DNA from: Diploptera punctata
Taxonomy: Eukaryota; Arthropoda; Insecta; Blattodea; Blaberidae
DNA length: 64,000 nucleotides
Reading direction: 5' to 3'
NCBI GenBank assembly: GCA_030220185.1
Contig: JASPKZ010003433.1
Coordinates: forward strand, 310,001-374,000
Each line of letters opens with the position of its first letter. Position 1 is the first letter of the stretch. A program made the position numbers and the translations under genes. Below are positions 40,795 to 52,080 of the stretch, piece by piece. The notes beneath the pieces were generated by a model, which was not told the origin of the DNA, did no database searches, and was given only the letters and a program-made list of their open reading frames with translations.

Positions 40795-41965
40795 TATCTA
40801 TTCTCTTCTCTTACAGTAAAATCACGTATTTTGCATCTATATAACTTGAAGGTTGATATTTATAACGTATTTTGTTAATATTGAATTACTGTTTGAAATT
40901 ATTATTTATGAGGTAATAAATTCCACAGGACTAGATTTCATTTCATTCAAAAAGAGTAAAATAAATTAATGAAAACGAATAATAATGTGTCTAGTATTGT
41001 TAATGAACATTGTTTCATTTCCATGGAAACTAAATCAAATTGCATACAAATTTTGAAGGAAGAAAAATATTGAATTTAATTTAAATTATTTTAAGATTTA
41101 TTTATAGCATTAATTCTGTGCATACAAATTCATATCAAGATATCTCAATATTTTGTCTATGTGATTTCATAACGTGGATTTATTTAGGTTGTAAAATTCC
41201 GTTAATGTGTAAAACATGGCCTATTAACTATAATATTAAATTTATCTGAGATCATCACGTTCATAACATGTTAAAACACGTAATTAAATAAATTAAATAG
41301 TAAAAAAGAAGCGAAAAGCTTTTTCTCAAAATAAATACAATTAAATGAATATTATGTTTCGTATTTCCTAACAAATTTATAATAAATTATAAATATTATT
41401 ACATACAGTGTAGGCTATAAAATTGATTTATTATGGAATCTAAATTTTGATTGAATTGGACTGCTATTGGTTTGATCTATTTGATCTGAAAATTTAAGAC
41501 CAAATAGATACTTAAGCCCTCCTACCACGTCAAGGTTGCAGTCCTCAGGAGGGTGCCCCATCCCCATCTATCATTTAACTGTCCTACCTACCCATTTTCT
41601 AACCTAAATCTATACAGCTACGACCCTATCACTATCGCTTCCATAGCAGGCTGCCATTGAATTTAGTGTGTGTCAAGTGATGGCATTTTGATCGCTCAGA
41701 GTCGGTACGCATTTGAAGCGTGGCCGATGTCAGAATCTGTAGAAATAGAAGCGCGTAGAGGATGGGATGATTGTATTATTTTTGCTCAAGTTATTTTATA
41801 GTTTTGTGTCGGACTGAACGGAAAATACATTTGTATTTAAGGGATTTTCTATGGAAACGATGAGTTTTGAAGAATCTTGTAATTTTACATAATACGAATT
41901 TGTTATGAACGTACATACCATTATCATCTAGACAATAAATGTCCGTCACACAAAAATTGCTTAAA
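40795..41965 (+). repeat. Module X, isolated copy
   Basis: An AT-rich left half (with tttcatttccatggaaacta) is followed by the conserved core at 41510-41765 (aagccctcctaccacgtcaa to aagcgcgtagagg) and a shared right flank to aatttgttatgaac. It has the same order as the copies at 49.9, 53.4, 60.1 (left half only) and 61.6 kb. No coding frame convinces me. Confidence 0.72.
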
Positions 41966-42285
41966 CTAACTAACTCACTCACTGAGACTATTGAACCCAT
42001 GGTCGCATGCACATAAGCCATCCCTATTCAGAGCCAATGTTATACAGTCATCCCCTGTATAATTTACTTACAACAATTCATAGTTAGTTATTCTCCCACC
42101 TCTTTATTGAATTACATACTGGGTGTTTTTCCTCTAGTTTTCCAACAAGGAGTTTCTAAGAGCCTCTTCATTCCCCATTTGGGCCACATTTCTTGCCCAT
42201 CGGTCTACGAGACCAACTGTTCTTATTACATCTGACTTCCCATAAAGATGATGTACCTCACTGTTATGTAGTCTAGCGAATTCTG
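41966..42285 (-). mobile_element. LINE-T 3' end attached to module X
   Basis: The tail is seen as aactaactaactcactcact and the order runs to the NNELHG region. The same junction follows module X in units A, B and D. Confidence 0.68.
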
Positions 42286-42314
42286 CAGTAAGTCGAGTTT
42301 ATGGTCGAGTTTGA

Positions 42315-42908
42315 TTATTTTTGCGCGATAGTGCTTTTTGTCGTACCCTACTTACCAGCAATGGCGACCATTATTGAAAGTTCAAGTTCCTATATTTCGG
42401 GGTTGCCAACCTAAATAACTATACTGTAATATTACATTTACACCCACTTGCGGGAAGTAAATCCACTGCCCTCTATGTATACTACGTACAATGTATATAC
42501 AGAAAATATCCAAAAGGTAATGTTAATATACATTATACGAAACAAATCACTGCATTTTAAATGAACTGAACTTTATTTGAAACAATATAAAACAATAAAT
42601 ACTTACTTGCGGCCATGTGATCAATAATTGTTCTCAGGGCCTCCTGTTGTTTCAACTAATAAACATTGCCCTCACTGTTAACGTTAGTCAATTGTCTATT
42701 ATGAATGCAAATATTTCCAACAAATTTGTTATTGTTTTACTATTATTTATTATTTTGAAAACACCGTCGCGCAAAAAATAATGTACAATGCACGTTTGTG
42801 AAGTGTTTTACAGAAACTCGGAATTTAAAAACCGAGCGATGGCGAGGTTTTCAAACATTTTCGTCGATTCTGTAAAAACCACTTCCCAACATCGAATCGT
42901 AATATACT
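42315..42908 (-). repeat. Family B repeat, near full length
   Basis: Reverse copy of 34945-35492, with its own extra segment around ccaacctaaataactatac. Confidence 0.72.
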
Positions 42909-43321
42909 ATTACGGAACATGTCTTTCTTTATTTCATTGAATTCTATATATTGAGTTTCTTTACGAGAAAACATAATTATGTGACGATCCTTAGAGCGAT
43001 TTTTAAATTTGAGCTTTCAGGTAATGACTGGATGATGCTGATTTATGGAAAACAAATTTATCGTTTTATTTTAATAGGATATACCAAGTTTCGTTGGGAA
43101 AGTATAAACATTGCAGCGGCTAGAACGATTTTTAAATATATGCTTTTGATTAACCCCCACTCCCAATTGTTTGATTTTGCTCGTTAACCATTTTTGTTTC
43201 CGAAGATATAAAAATTAGTACCCTTGTGCGTTTATACACGAACATACGCACGCACACCAACACACATATGCTAGTCATTTTCGGTTCTAATAGATAATAT
43301 ATATGAAAATATATAAAAAGT
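42909..43321. other. Unassigned sequence
   Basis: A 78-codon open frame (42951-43187) has no recognised motif. Confidence 0.4.
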
Positions 43322-43652
43322 TCCTCGTCGTAGTCGAGTGGTTAGGGCAAGGTGTCTTGTTGCAGAGCTACGGGACTTGCTCTGGTTCGAGTCTCCATGG
43401 GAGAAGGTATTTTCTCATGGAATTTCGGCCAATGTGGGATCGATGCCCACCCAGAATCGTGAAGCATTTGAATAGCTACAATAAATAACGGCTCCAGGTT
43501 GAGAAAGCCAGCTATAAAGGCTAGAGGATCCGACATGCTGACCACATGTCACATCTACACTGGCTGAATGATCGTCTACCTCTGTGATTATCACATGTGG
43601 ATGTGAGGTCAGCAGCTGGATGATAGGCCAAGAGCCTTCAGGCGGATCAGCG

Positions 43653-43655
<3 letters not shown>
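43322..43655 (+). mobile_element. SINE4, near full length
   Basis: Class II tRNA-like head (gtagtcgagtggttaggg; B box tggttcgagtctcc) and full body to agccttcaggcgg. Confidence 0.78.
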
Positions 43656-43688
<33 letters not shown>

Positions 43689-43760
43689 CGGGGGTGGGAG
43701 AGAGAAGAGAAGGGATATGGGGTGAGAGGGAGAGGGGGAGAGAGAGGGAGAGGGAGATAT
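43656..43760. repeat. (GA)n polypurine tract, about 105 bp
   Basis: Almost pure purines: gaga repeats then ggga-rich segments with very few pyrimidines. Apparent frames through it are low-complexity. Confidence 0.92.
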
Positions 43761-44414
43761 GATTTTTCAATTTTGTTATGAGAACAATCTCAATAGATTC
43801 ATTCCTTTGGAATTAGTTAAAACATTGGTTAATTACGCTGGTTGGACAAAAGGTGAAGCGGAAAACATTATGAGAGAACATGTCTTGCGAAATAACAGCT
43901 AAATAGATACAAGTGGAACTACATGTAGAAAGTTACGTAGAAGTTATACTGGTAATAAATTGACGTAGGGATGTTGGAAAATACACAAGATATAGAGCAC
44001 ATTTCCCTTCGAACACAAAGCAGTAACAAAAACATAAAGAATCCTATCCAGAGGATAAATATAGGAAATAACCAGAAATGAGTAAAAAATAGAAACGAAA
44101 GAAATGTACAGCTTTTATTACTTCAAGAACATTATTTCAGAGATGTAATACAATTTCCCGACCAATCTTATGTTTCACTAGAAACATGACTTTGTCTATT
44201 TTTGTCGATGACAACGGTTTTCATTCACCCTATTGGACATCTACTCATCGGAAAAATTTCATGATATACTGTACAGTGTGTCTGGGCTAGACAAGGAATT
44301 GTATTATTATAAACAGGCTTGCTATTCTAGGAGAAATTTTCATTATAGAAAAGGAAGGAAAAAAATGTTTAAAAAAGTAAAATATGGGACAAGTGCTCTT
44401 TCTTTTATATCCCA
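43761..44414. other. Unassigned sequence
   Basis: Nothing recognised before the LINE-Y insertion. Confidence 0.45.
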
Positions 44415-44425
44415 TAACTGCGACC

Positions 44426-44829
44426 TCCAAGAGGTTTTAGGTCTTCCTCTGCCTCGTCTTTCCTCAGGTTTCCATTCCAAAACAGATTTTGGTAGTCGAT
44501 CCTCTTCCATTCGCTGGACATGTCCGTACCATCTTAATTGCTGAGTTTTAATATAATCTAAAATAGTGTCTTCAATCTTCATTTTCTTCCTTATAACTAA
44601 GTTCCTATTTTTTTTTCTCTTCTTGAAACTCTTGCTGCCAAAAGATACTTATTGGTTTTTGTTGTTAGTGGCCAAAGTTCTGCTCCATAAGTAATGATGC
44701 TTTTAACAATCAGGGAATATGTTTATACATGAAGGAGAAACATCTACAACCAGGAGATTGGATGGACCGACAAAATTGGCTGTTAGGAATCGGACGATAC
44801 CAAAGACATTAATCAACCGATGATCTATC
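44426..44829 (+). mobile_element. LINE-Y insertion with 5' inversion (twin priming), 11-bp target duplication
   Basis: 44709-44829 is the plus-strand 3' end of LINE-Y. 44426-44708 is the immediately upstream part of the same element, inverted; on the minus strand it reads ITYGAELWPLTTKTNKYLLA, RWYGHVQRMEEDRLPK and GRGRPKTS. In the unrearranged copy at 28242-28435 the two breakpoints are contiguous (acgtctggagtcaggg). taactgcgacc flanks the whole at 44415-44425 and 44830-44840. Confidence 0.85.
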
Positions 44830-44840
44830 TAACTGCGACC

Positions 44841-45129
44841 CGCCAAAAATTGAAAATGTACAACAAATAAGCATGCTGTCCCTCTCCAGATCCAAGTTCC
44901 AGTTGTAATGTAAAGAAACTAGATGCATGACTGCATTTTCATTGATAAAATAATTGTTTTACCTGTAAGCGTATAAGAAAACGCAGTTCGCTCTCTAACA
45001 CTTGAATTAAAGGAAATAAAGTTCATTAAAAATATTTTCTAGCACATTTTAGCGAGTGACATGTGATTAGTATATCGCCTCGAAGAGACATCTAGTGGGA
45101 AATTAATATATTACTTGCAGATCTGTTAA
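44841..45129. other. Unassigned sequence
   Basis: Nothing recognised. Confidence 0.45.
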
Positions 45130-45297
45130 ATTTTGCTGAGAGGCCTTATATTCAGACTCGGAATCCAGGGCTTGAAGTCCATCTTGGAGGACTTTTGTCG
45201 CTTAGATTTTTCCGTCCTAAAAATCCGTCGACCCGGCCGGGTTTGAATCCGCAGTTCTCGAGACTAAAGGAACATAACCAACAGACCATTGCGGCCG
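45130..45297 (-). mobile_element. SINE1 head half, diverged
   Basis: From the head at 45297 (reverse of cggccgcaatgg) through the B box region cggccgggtttgaatccg to the aggccttatattcag block. Confidence 0.72.
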
Positions 45298-45787
45298 AAT
45301 GGACGCTTTCCAGACTGACTGACTGACTGGATAAGGCGAAGTCTAGCTTCACCCAGTGTGCTGCGTATGTTAGAACCCACTAGGGCTCTTTGGCAGCTAA
45401 GTTAATAGTGGCTATCATTACGGGGTTATAGTTCACTTAACCCGAGCCTATTTGGCGGCGCTAGCGTTTGTGTGCAAATGGTGATGAAATTTGGACAGAG
45501 ATAGGGATGTGATGACCTGAAGCAGGACATCAGAAACCACATTGCTTTCAAGCCGAGAGTCGGAAATCCAGCATTGTGGAATGAGCCACGCTACTCCAGG
45601 TGAGAGCACATCGCCAAATCTCTGGCTGGATTTAATGAGGAGTAAATCGGATGAATATGTTTCTATGTAGGCCCTACAGCACGCCAGTGGGGCAAACGTC
45701 CAATACTGCGTACCATAAAATTAGTATGCAAAGATGTAAATTTGTGCATCTTGTTTACATTTTCAGTTATCATGGTATGCCACTGGT
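45298..45787. repeat. Unclassified; shares a 70-bp block with the 3.65-kb insertion
   Basis: The segment 45517-45600 (catcagaaaccac, gagagtcggaaatccagc, gagccacgctact) matches 55210-55285 in order. Otherwise unassigned, with a (gact)n start. Confidence 0.4.
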
Positions 45788-46276
45788 TTAGGTCTTATAT
45801 AATTAAACACATTAAGTTTTCACTATGGTCCGACCCATCCAAGGTTTAGGTCTTATATAGTTAAACACCTTCTGTTTTCACTGTGGTCCGTTTCGGAAGC
45901 CGTACACCCATCCAAGCGTCGACCACACTCCTTGTTGCCCAACCGTGGTTTTCTTCATATTTTCTACGCTGTTCTAGGGATGACACGGTGGGCAGCGAGA
46001 GCAGTTTTCCATGTAGATGGTAATCTTTGAGCATCATCTCGGTTGTTCATAGAATGTGGTCTTTTCTCAATTTCTAATGCTTCTCTGTAGATATTTGATT
46101 ATTCCAATATCTATTTTAGCCGAAGTTCTAGATCGTGTGAGGTCGACCTTGTGACGTATCTGTTTCATATGTTGCATCAGATTTGAAGTAGGTTCTTGAC
46201 GATTTATTGCAGCCTTATGTTGTATTCGTCTGTTGGTACGTCCTACATATGTAATTAAGAAAACTTTCTTAGTCAT
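45788..46276 (-). pseudogene. Penelope-like GIY-YIG endonuclease fragment
   Basis: The minus strand reads ITYVGRTNRRIQ, a GIY-YIG-type start (Y-VGRT), then RHKVDLTRSRTSAKIDI. In another frame follow LYREALEIEKRPHSMNNRDD-like coding and LPSTWKTALA before a stop. Penelope-like elements carry such a C-terminal endonuclease, and the E-x-x-K-x-x-x-x-N-R-x-D pattern is typical. Frameshifts and absence of reverse transcriptase show a dead fragment. A GIY-YIG domain of other origin is the alternative. Confidence 0.55.
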
Positions 46277-46475
46277 ACTTATATCCGCGAAAATCTACAA
46301 TATAGGCCTAACATATATATATATATATATTATACTTGGCGTGAAAGAGCTTTTTACCTTTATCTTTAAATTATTTATTGTTTTTTATGGGTTTTAAGCT
46401 TTTTTTATTTCCCTTATTATTTAGTGAACATATTTAAGTAGTCAAATGAAATATTTAAACTATTTACAAAATTAA

Positions 46476-46480
<5 letters not shown>
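46277..46480. other. AT-rich with short (TA)n
   Basis: Nothing recognised. Confidence 0.5.

Positions 46481-46530
<50 letters not shown>
46481..46530. repeat. (TA)n microsatellite
   Basis: Dinucleotide run. Confidence 0.95.
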
Positions 46531-46532
<2 letters not shown>

Positions 46533-46765
46533 CTTGCCTCTAGTTCTGAGAGTTTCTGCTTGAAACCAGGTCGGGTTGATGGATTTTTAGGATGGAAAAA
46601 TCCAAGAAACAAATCCTTCGGGAGCCTAAACATTTTCAGACTTGTAGAAGAACCGTAAACCTGAATAAAATGACAACTGTGCAACATTTAATCGACATTA
46701 ATTGACCCGAGTAATACTTTACTACTACTAGATGTCTCATTGAGGCGATGTGATAACCATATGTC
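46531..46765 (+). mobile_element. SINE1, both ends truncated, diverged
   Basis: Starts inside the tRNA head (ccttgcctctagttctgag) and loses similarity after ctagatgtctcattgaggcg. Confidence 0.68.
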
Positions 46766-46891
46766 GGTCGTTGACACATCTATAGGTAAATAAGCATAAC
46801 TATATTAGCTTGATATAATAACTCCCGCCTAGGGAGCACGTATGTCCCCATGGGAAAAGTATGGGGTATGTATATATATATATATATATAT

Positions 46892-47488
46892 ATAACTAAC
46901 TAAATTACAGGCATTATCGAACCCTTAGGTTCACGGCCACACGTACATAAGCTCACCATAGTCCTAATCCTAGTTAATGTTTTCCAATCATCCCCTGTGT
47001 AATAAATGACAAAACGTAGAAATCATCCGTTCCATTTTGTTGACAAAAGACCTTGGCTTTTAAATCCCTTAGTATTAGGCTCCTCCCAAAATGAATGATT
47101 ATCAAATCTATACTATTTAACTGATCCCCCCTAATTTTCCGTTCCCAATTCATAATCAAGAAACAATAAACTTACTTATTATTAACAATTTAACAACCCT
47201 TCCATTAAACGTCCCTAAAATCATGGTTAATGTTATTCTCCCACCTCATTCTTGGTCTACGAACTGGGCGTTTTCCCTCTGATTTTCTACAAGAAGCTTC
47301 CATGCTCCTCTTCCATTCCGCATTCGTGTCACATGTCTTGCCCATCTAAGTCTACGAGACAAATGTTCTTATTGCATCTAGTTTCTCATAAATAACATAG
47401 CTCACTGTTACGCAGTCTTCTCCATTCACATGTCTGTTCATCTCTCTTTGGTCTAAACATTTTTTAAGAATCTTATTCCCTAATTATA
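46892..47488 (-). mobile_element. LINE-T 3' part interrupted by a 207-bp insert
   Basis: 46892-47000 and 47209-47488 are consecutive LINE-T parts in minus orientation. 47001-47208 between them has no similarity elsewhere in the window. Confidence 0.68.
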
Positions 47489-47491
47489 CAA

Positions 47492-47735
47492 ATTCCAGGT
47501 TGAGAATACCAGCTATAACGGCTGGGGGATCCGACATGCTGACTACATGTCACCCCTACACTGGCTAGATGATCGTTTACCTCTGTGATTAACACATGTG
47601 GATGTGAGGCCAGTAGCCGGTTGGTAGGCTAAGGGCCTTCTAGGTCTGTCGCGCTTGATTAATACATGTGGATGTGAGGTCAGCAACCGGATGGTAGACC
47701 AAGCGCCCTTCTAGGCCTGTCGTGCTTGGAGGAAA
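47492..47735 (+). mobile_element. SINE4 3' part with duplicated terminus
   Basis: From ccaggttgagaa to cttctaggtctgtcgcgctt, after which the last 75 bp of SINE4 (acatgtggatgtgaggtcag to ctgtcgtgcttgg) repeat once more with several substitutions. Confidence 0.72.
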
Positions 47736-47761
47736 AAATATACAAATTTCATATTCATTTT

Positions 47762-48030
47762 AAGTCTCGTAGACTGCGATGGGCAGGACATGTTGCGCGT
47801 ATGGGGAATGAAAGACTTGCATGGAAGCTTCTTGTAGGAAAGCCAGAGGGAAAACGCCCAGTTGGTAGACCAAGGATGAGGTGGGAGAATAACATTAACT
47901 ATGATTTGAGGGAGGTGGATTATACAGGGAATGATTGGAAAGCATTGGCTCAGGATAGGAATGTATGGAGAGCTTATGTCTGCGCGGCCATGAACCTACG
48001 GATTCGATAGTGCCAGTGAGTAAGTAAGTA
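47762..48030 (+). mobile_element. LINE-T, 269-bp insertion with 12-bp target duplication
   Basis: Starts at VKSRRLRWAGHVARMGNER and keeps an open frame to MNLRIR and the stop, with a gtgccagtgag(taag)n tail. catattcatttt at 47750-47761 and 48031-48042 is the target duplication. Confidence 0.87.
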
Positions 48031-48042
48031 CATATTCATTTT

Positions 48043-48550
48043 GAAGGAAATATATTTTATGTTCTGCGAGGTTTTGAACTATGAATTATATAATTCAAGC
48101 TTGAGGGTTATCTTTTATTTAACAGAGATACCAGTCCAATTTCATATTCAAGACATTTATAAATGACTGTAGTAAAATATGAAACAAGAAAAAGTTTAGA
48201 ACTAAGTTATTCCAATTTTAAAGTTGAGTAGCGATATCTGCTGTTTGTTTTGATACAACTCTAAAAGATAATTGATCTTTCAAATGCAAGGAAGACATGT
48301 TTTGTGAAACCGCTTCCAAATGTCGAGAAGGTAATGATGCCGAATATTAATAAAAATGTACTTTGCTGTATTCTTGGAAATGTCAATAACAGCCCCTATC
48401 CATTATTGACCTTACATACGTACACCGTGTACTCTACAGCACAGAAAAACGCAAAGAGAGAAAACAGAGGAACGGAAAGGATTTACATACTGTGGAACTG
48501 ATTTCTAAGTACGAGAGACGGTTTTAATATTTTCATATATTAAATATGCA

Positions 48551-48595
<45 letters not shown>

Positions 48596-48999
48596 GTAAA
48601 ACTTATTTAATATGGAACGTGAATAATGCTGAAATCTGTTCAATGTGAACAAACTGATTGGTCCTGACAAAATAATAGTAATTTTACGTGTAATTATTTT
48701 GTATAAAACAGAATCTGTCCAACGCGGAAACGGAAGGATATTTCTACAGAATTCATGAAAAAAATTATAAGACGGAAAGATAGAGAGAGAGAAATAAATT
48801 ACTTTCCACTTCATTGAATTCCCGTTAGCCGATATAACAGTAAGTGATGATTCCAGCCGCCGGGTGAAGTAGAGTTTCCACCTGTATTTGGAATTTTCTT
48901 TTGGCCTCACTGCACACACGTTTTGCGAAACACGGGTTCGTTTAACAAATATTGGGCGTGTGACATATGTCTTACAATTATATATAAATTAATTAGTGT
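48043..48999. other. Unassigned sequence with (TA)n at 48556-48592
   Basis: No gene or shared repeat recognised. Confidence 0.45.
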
Positions 49000-49245
49000 A
49001 TAATGCTATTGTGTTATTATTTAATTGTAATATTATTGTGTTTTCTTTATGTAATTGTAATGTTATTGCTTTTTTTGTTGTTGTTTATTTTTCTTTACAC
49101 TAGTACCAATTATTACTTTATTGTAACGGACTGTCAACAGCACGTACGGCTTACTGCCCGTGCGACCCATATTTGTAAATAATATTGTAGATATCTTACT
49201 TTTTGTCTAATAAAGTCCTACTACTACTACTACTACTACTACAAA
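49000..49245 (+). mobile_element. LINE-CTA 3' end
   Basis: 3' untranslated sequence with ggactgtcaacagcacgtac, then tttttgtctaataaagtcct (polyadenylation-like signal) and (CTA)n. Reverse relatives lie at 51897 and 59049. Confidence 0.6.
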
Positions 49246-49277
49246 TAACCAGTGCACCCTAAAATCTTAAAATCTTA

Positions 49278-49900
49278 AAATCTAAAATCTACTTCCCTAA
49301 AATCATGGTTAATGTTATTCTCCCACCTCTTGGTCTACCAACTGGGCGCTTTCCCTCTGGTTTTCCTACAAGAAGTTTGCATGCCCTCTTTTATTCCCCA
49401 GTCGTGCCCATGTCCTGCCCATCGCAGTCTACGAGACTTAACTCTTCTTATTAAGCCTACAGTATATCTGATTTCCTATAAAGACCATGTAGCTTACTGT
49501 TATGTAATATTCTCCGTTCACCTGTCTGTTCATCTGTCCTTGGTCCAAACATTTTCTTAAGAACTTTATTTTCAAATACTCATAATCTCCTTTCATCTCT
49601 AAAAGTAAGACAAAGTTTTATTTTTAAGGGGGGTAGAATTTAAGTTGGAATGTATCTGGCTTGCAATTGTCAATAATTGCAAATCTTTGGCTTCTAAGTT
49701 TTGTATCCATGTAGCATAACTGGTAGAATAGCAGTTTTATACATTTTGAGTTTAACGTTTTCTGTAAGGAGTTAGGATGACAAATGTCCCTGTAATACAT
49801 AATAGCATGCATTTCTAGAATTGAGCCTATGTTTAATTTCTTTCTGTATCTAATAGCTCATTGCACTTATTCAAAATTTCTCTAATTTATCATTAGCTGG
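49278..49900 (-). mobile_element. LINE-T with an about 84-bp insert
   Basis: Minus-strand LINE-T order from INHD to the GNFE region. Extra sequence around 49613-49697 lies between two copies of aagtttt. It is the module that precedes unit A of the tandem array. Confidence 0.65.
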
Positions 49901-51462
49901 TATACGTATAATGCTTAATAAAATTCTCTCTTATTAATGCTGGACATGTATTTCATTTGGCAATTAACTTGTCTCTTCGTTTCTCTTTAGTCCAAAAAAA
50001 ATTCTACATTCTTTATGAAGAGTTAACATAATATTCCTCAGAACTAAATTTCACTTCATTCAGAAAGAGTAAAACATATTAATAAAAATTACTAATAATG
50101 TGTCTAGTGTAGTTAATGCACATTGTTTCATTTCCATGGAAACTAAATCAAATTGTGAATTTTTTTGAAGAAAGAAAAATATTAAATATAATTCAAAATA
50201 TATTAAAAATAATTTATAGTAGTGTATTAGTTAGCTGTTTGATTACAAATTCATTTTAATTTGCTTTAATTAACCCATTTTATCTACGTGATTTCATAAT
50301 TTCGATTGATTTAATCGTGAGATTCCGTTAATGTTTAAAGATGACCTAATACTATAGTATCGAATTTATTCGAAATCCTCACATTCATAACATGTTAAAA
50401 CACCTTAATAAATAAACGAAATATTAAAAAAGGAAGCGAAGTGATTTTACTCAGCACAAATAGGTCTACTAATAAATGGGTATTATCTTTCAAAACTAAA
50501 AAATTATAATTACTACTACATATAGAAAATGGTGTTATTAAAATAATTTAAATTCTGAATTAATTGGACTGCTATTGGTTTGATCTATTTGATCCGAAAA
50601 TTTAAGATCAAATAGATACTTAAGCCCTCCTACCACGTCAAGGTTGCAGTCCTCAGGAGGGTGCCCCATCCCCATCTATCATTTAACTGTCCTACCTACC
50701 CATTTTCTAACCTACATCTATACAGCTAAGACCCTATTACTATCGCTTCCATAGCAGGCTGCCATTAAATTTAGTGTGTGTCAAGTGATGGCATCTTGAT
50801 CGCTCAGAGTCGGTACGCATTTGAAGCGTGGCCGATTTCAGAATCTGTAGAAATATAAGCGCGTAGGGGATGAGATGGTAGAGTTATTGTTGCTCAAGTT
50901 AGTTTATAGTTCTAAGTCGGACTGAACGGAAAACACATTTGTATGTAAGTGGTTTCTATGGAAACGATAAGTCTATAAAAAATCTTGCAATTTTACATAA
51001 TACGAATTTATCATAAACATATGTACCATTGCCACCATCTCTGTCACGCAACAACTGCGTAAACTAAGCGAATTCCTCTAACTAACTAACAAACTAACTA
51101 ACTAACTAACTAACTCACTGACTATATTGAAGCCGTAGTTTCATGGGCGTGAGAATATACACCCGTATCCTGAGCCAATGTTTTCCCATCGTCCCCTGTA
51201 TAATTTATCTCCCTCAAGTCATGGTTAATGTTATTCTCCCAGCTCAATCTTGGCCTATATACTGGGCGGTTTCTTCTGGTTTTCCACAAGGGGCTTCCAT
51301 GCCACTCTTTAATTCCCCATTCCTGCTACTGTCCTGCCCATCGCAGTCTACGAGACTTACATGTTCTTATTATAACTGGTTGCCCATTTGCTAGTTCGAA
51401 TGAAATATTTAAATTGATATGCTCAGGCTTGCCATCCGCATGTAATAGTTAATATAAATAAA

Positions 51463-51540
51463 GAAAAAATCGTGCCTGAACCGGGATTTAGACTCAGGAT
51501 CTTCAGCTTTGAGCGCTGGCACTCTACTTTACAGCTATTC
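51463..51540 (-). tRNA. tRNA-like spacer, degenerate
   Basis: On the minus strand, agagtgccagcgctcaaag and a B-box-like gagtctaaatcccgg give a tRNA-like layout. The same piece is at 58617-58690 and 63412-63470 in units B and D. I cannot draw a clean cloverleaf, and it may be a SINE remnant. Confidence 0.3.
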
Positions 51541-51552
51541 TCTTTAGTTGTA

Positions 51553-51812
51553 TTAACTAATTCTCGTAGACTGCGATGAGTAGGAGATGTGACAAGCATA
51601 GAGAATTGAAGAGGAACATGGAAACTCTGTAGCAAAACTAGAGGGAAAGCTCCCACTAATTAGGCCAAGAATGAGGTTGGAGAATAACATTAACCATGAT
51701 TTGAGGAAAGTAGATTATACAGGGGATGAGTGGAAAATATCAGCTCAGGATAGGGATGTATAGAAATCCTATGTCCATGAACCTATGGGTTCGATATGAG
51801 TTGGTTGGTTAC
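51553..51812 (+). mobile_element. LINE-T 3' end, plus orientation, in unit A
   Basis: Degenerate SRRLR...GHVTS to MNLWVR with ggttcgatatgagttggttg tail. It faces away from the minus LINE-T end at 51062-51390, so the two lie head to head around the spacer. Confidence 0.62.
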
Positions 51813-51896
51813 TTAATATATTTACCTCTGTATTTCTTTCTTTCTCCCAGACGTTACCAGAATAAATAAAACATTATTATTTAGAAAATATAAAAT

Positions 51897-52080
51897 TGAT
51901 AGTAGTAGGACTTTATTAGAGTAAAAATACGGTTTAAAATGTAATCAACTTATATAGAATTGGAAGGCAAGTGCAGCAAACCGTAAATGCTTTTGACAGT
52001 CTGTGTCAGTACTTCAAAGTCTAGTAGTAATGTTTATGTGTGATACAAATCAAAACAGTAGATGACATTACAATTCAACA
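51897..52080 (-). mobile_element. LINE-CTA 3' end, minus orientation
   Basis: agtagtaggactttattaga then the reverse of the 3' UTR; duplicated at 59049-59225. Confidence 0.6.

Noticed and set aside
43584..43781. Arginine/glutamate-rich frame over the GA tract
   Set aside because: Low-complexity translation of a polypurine run.
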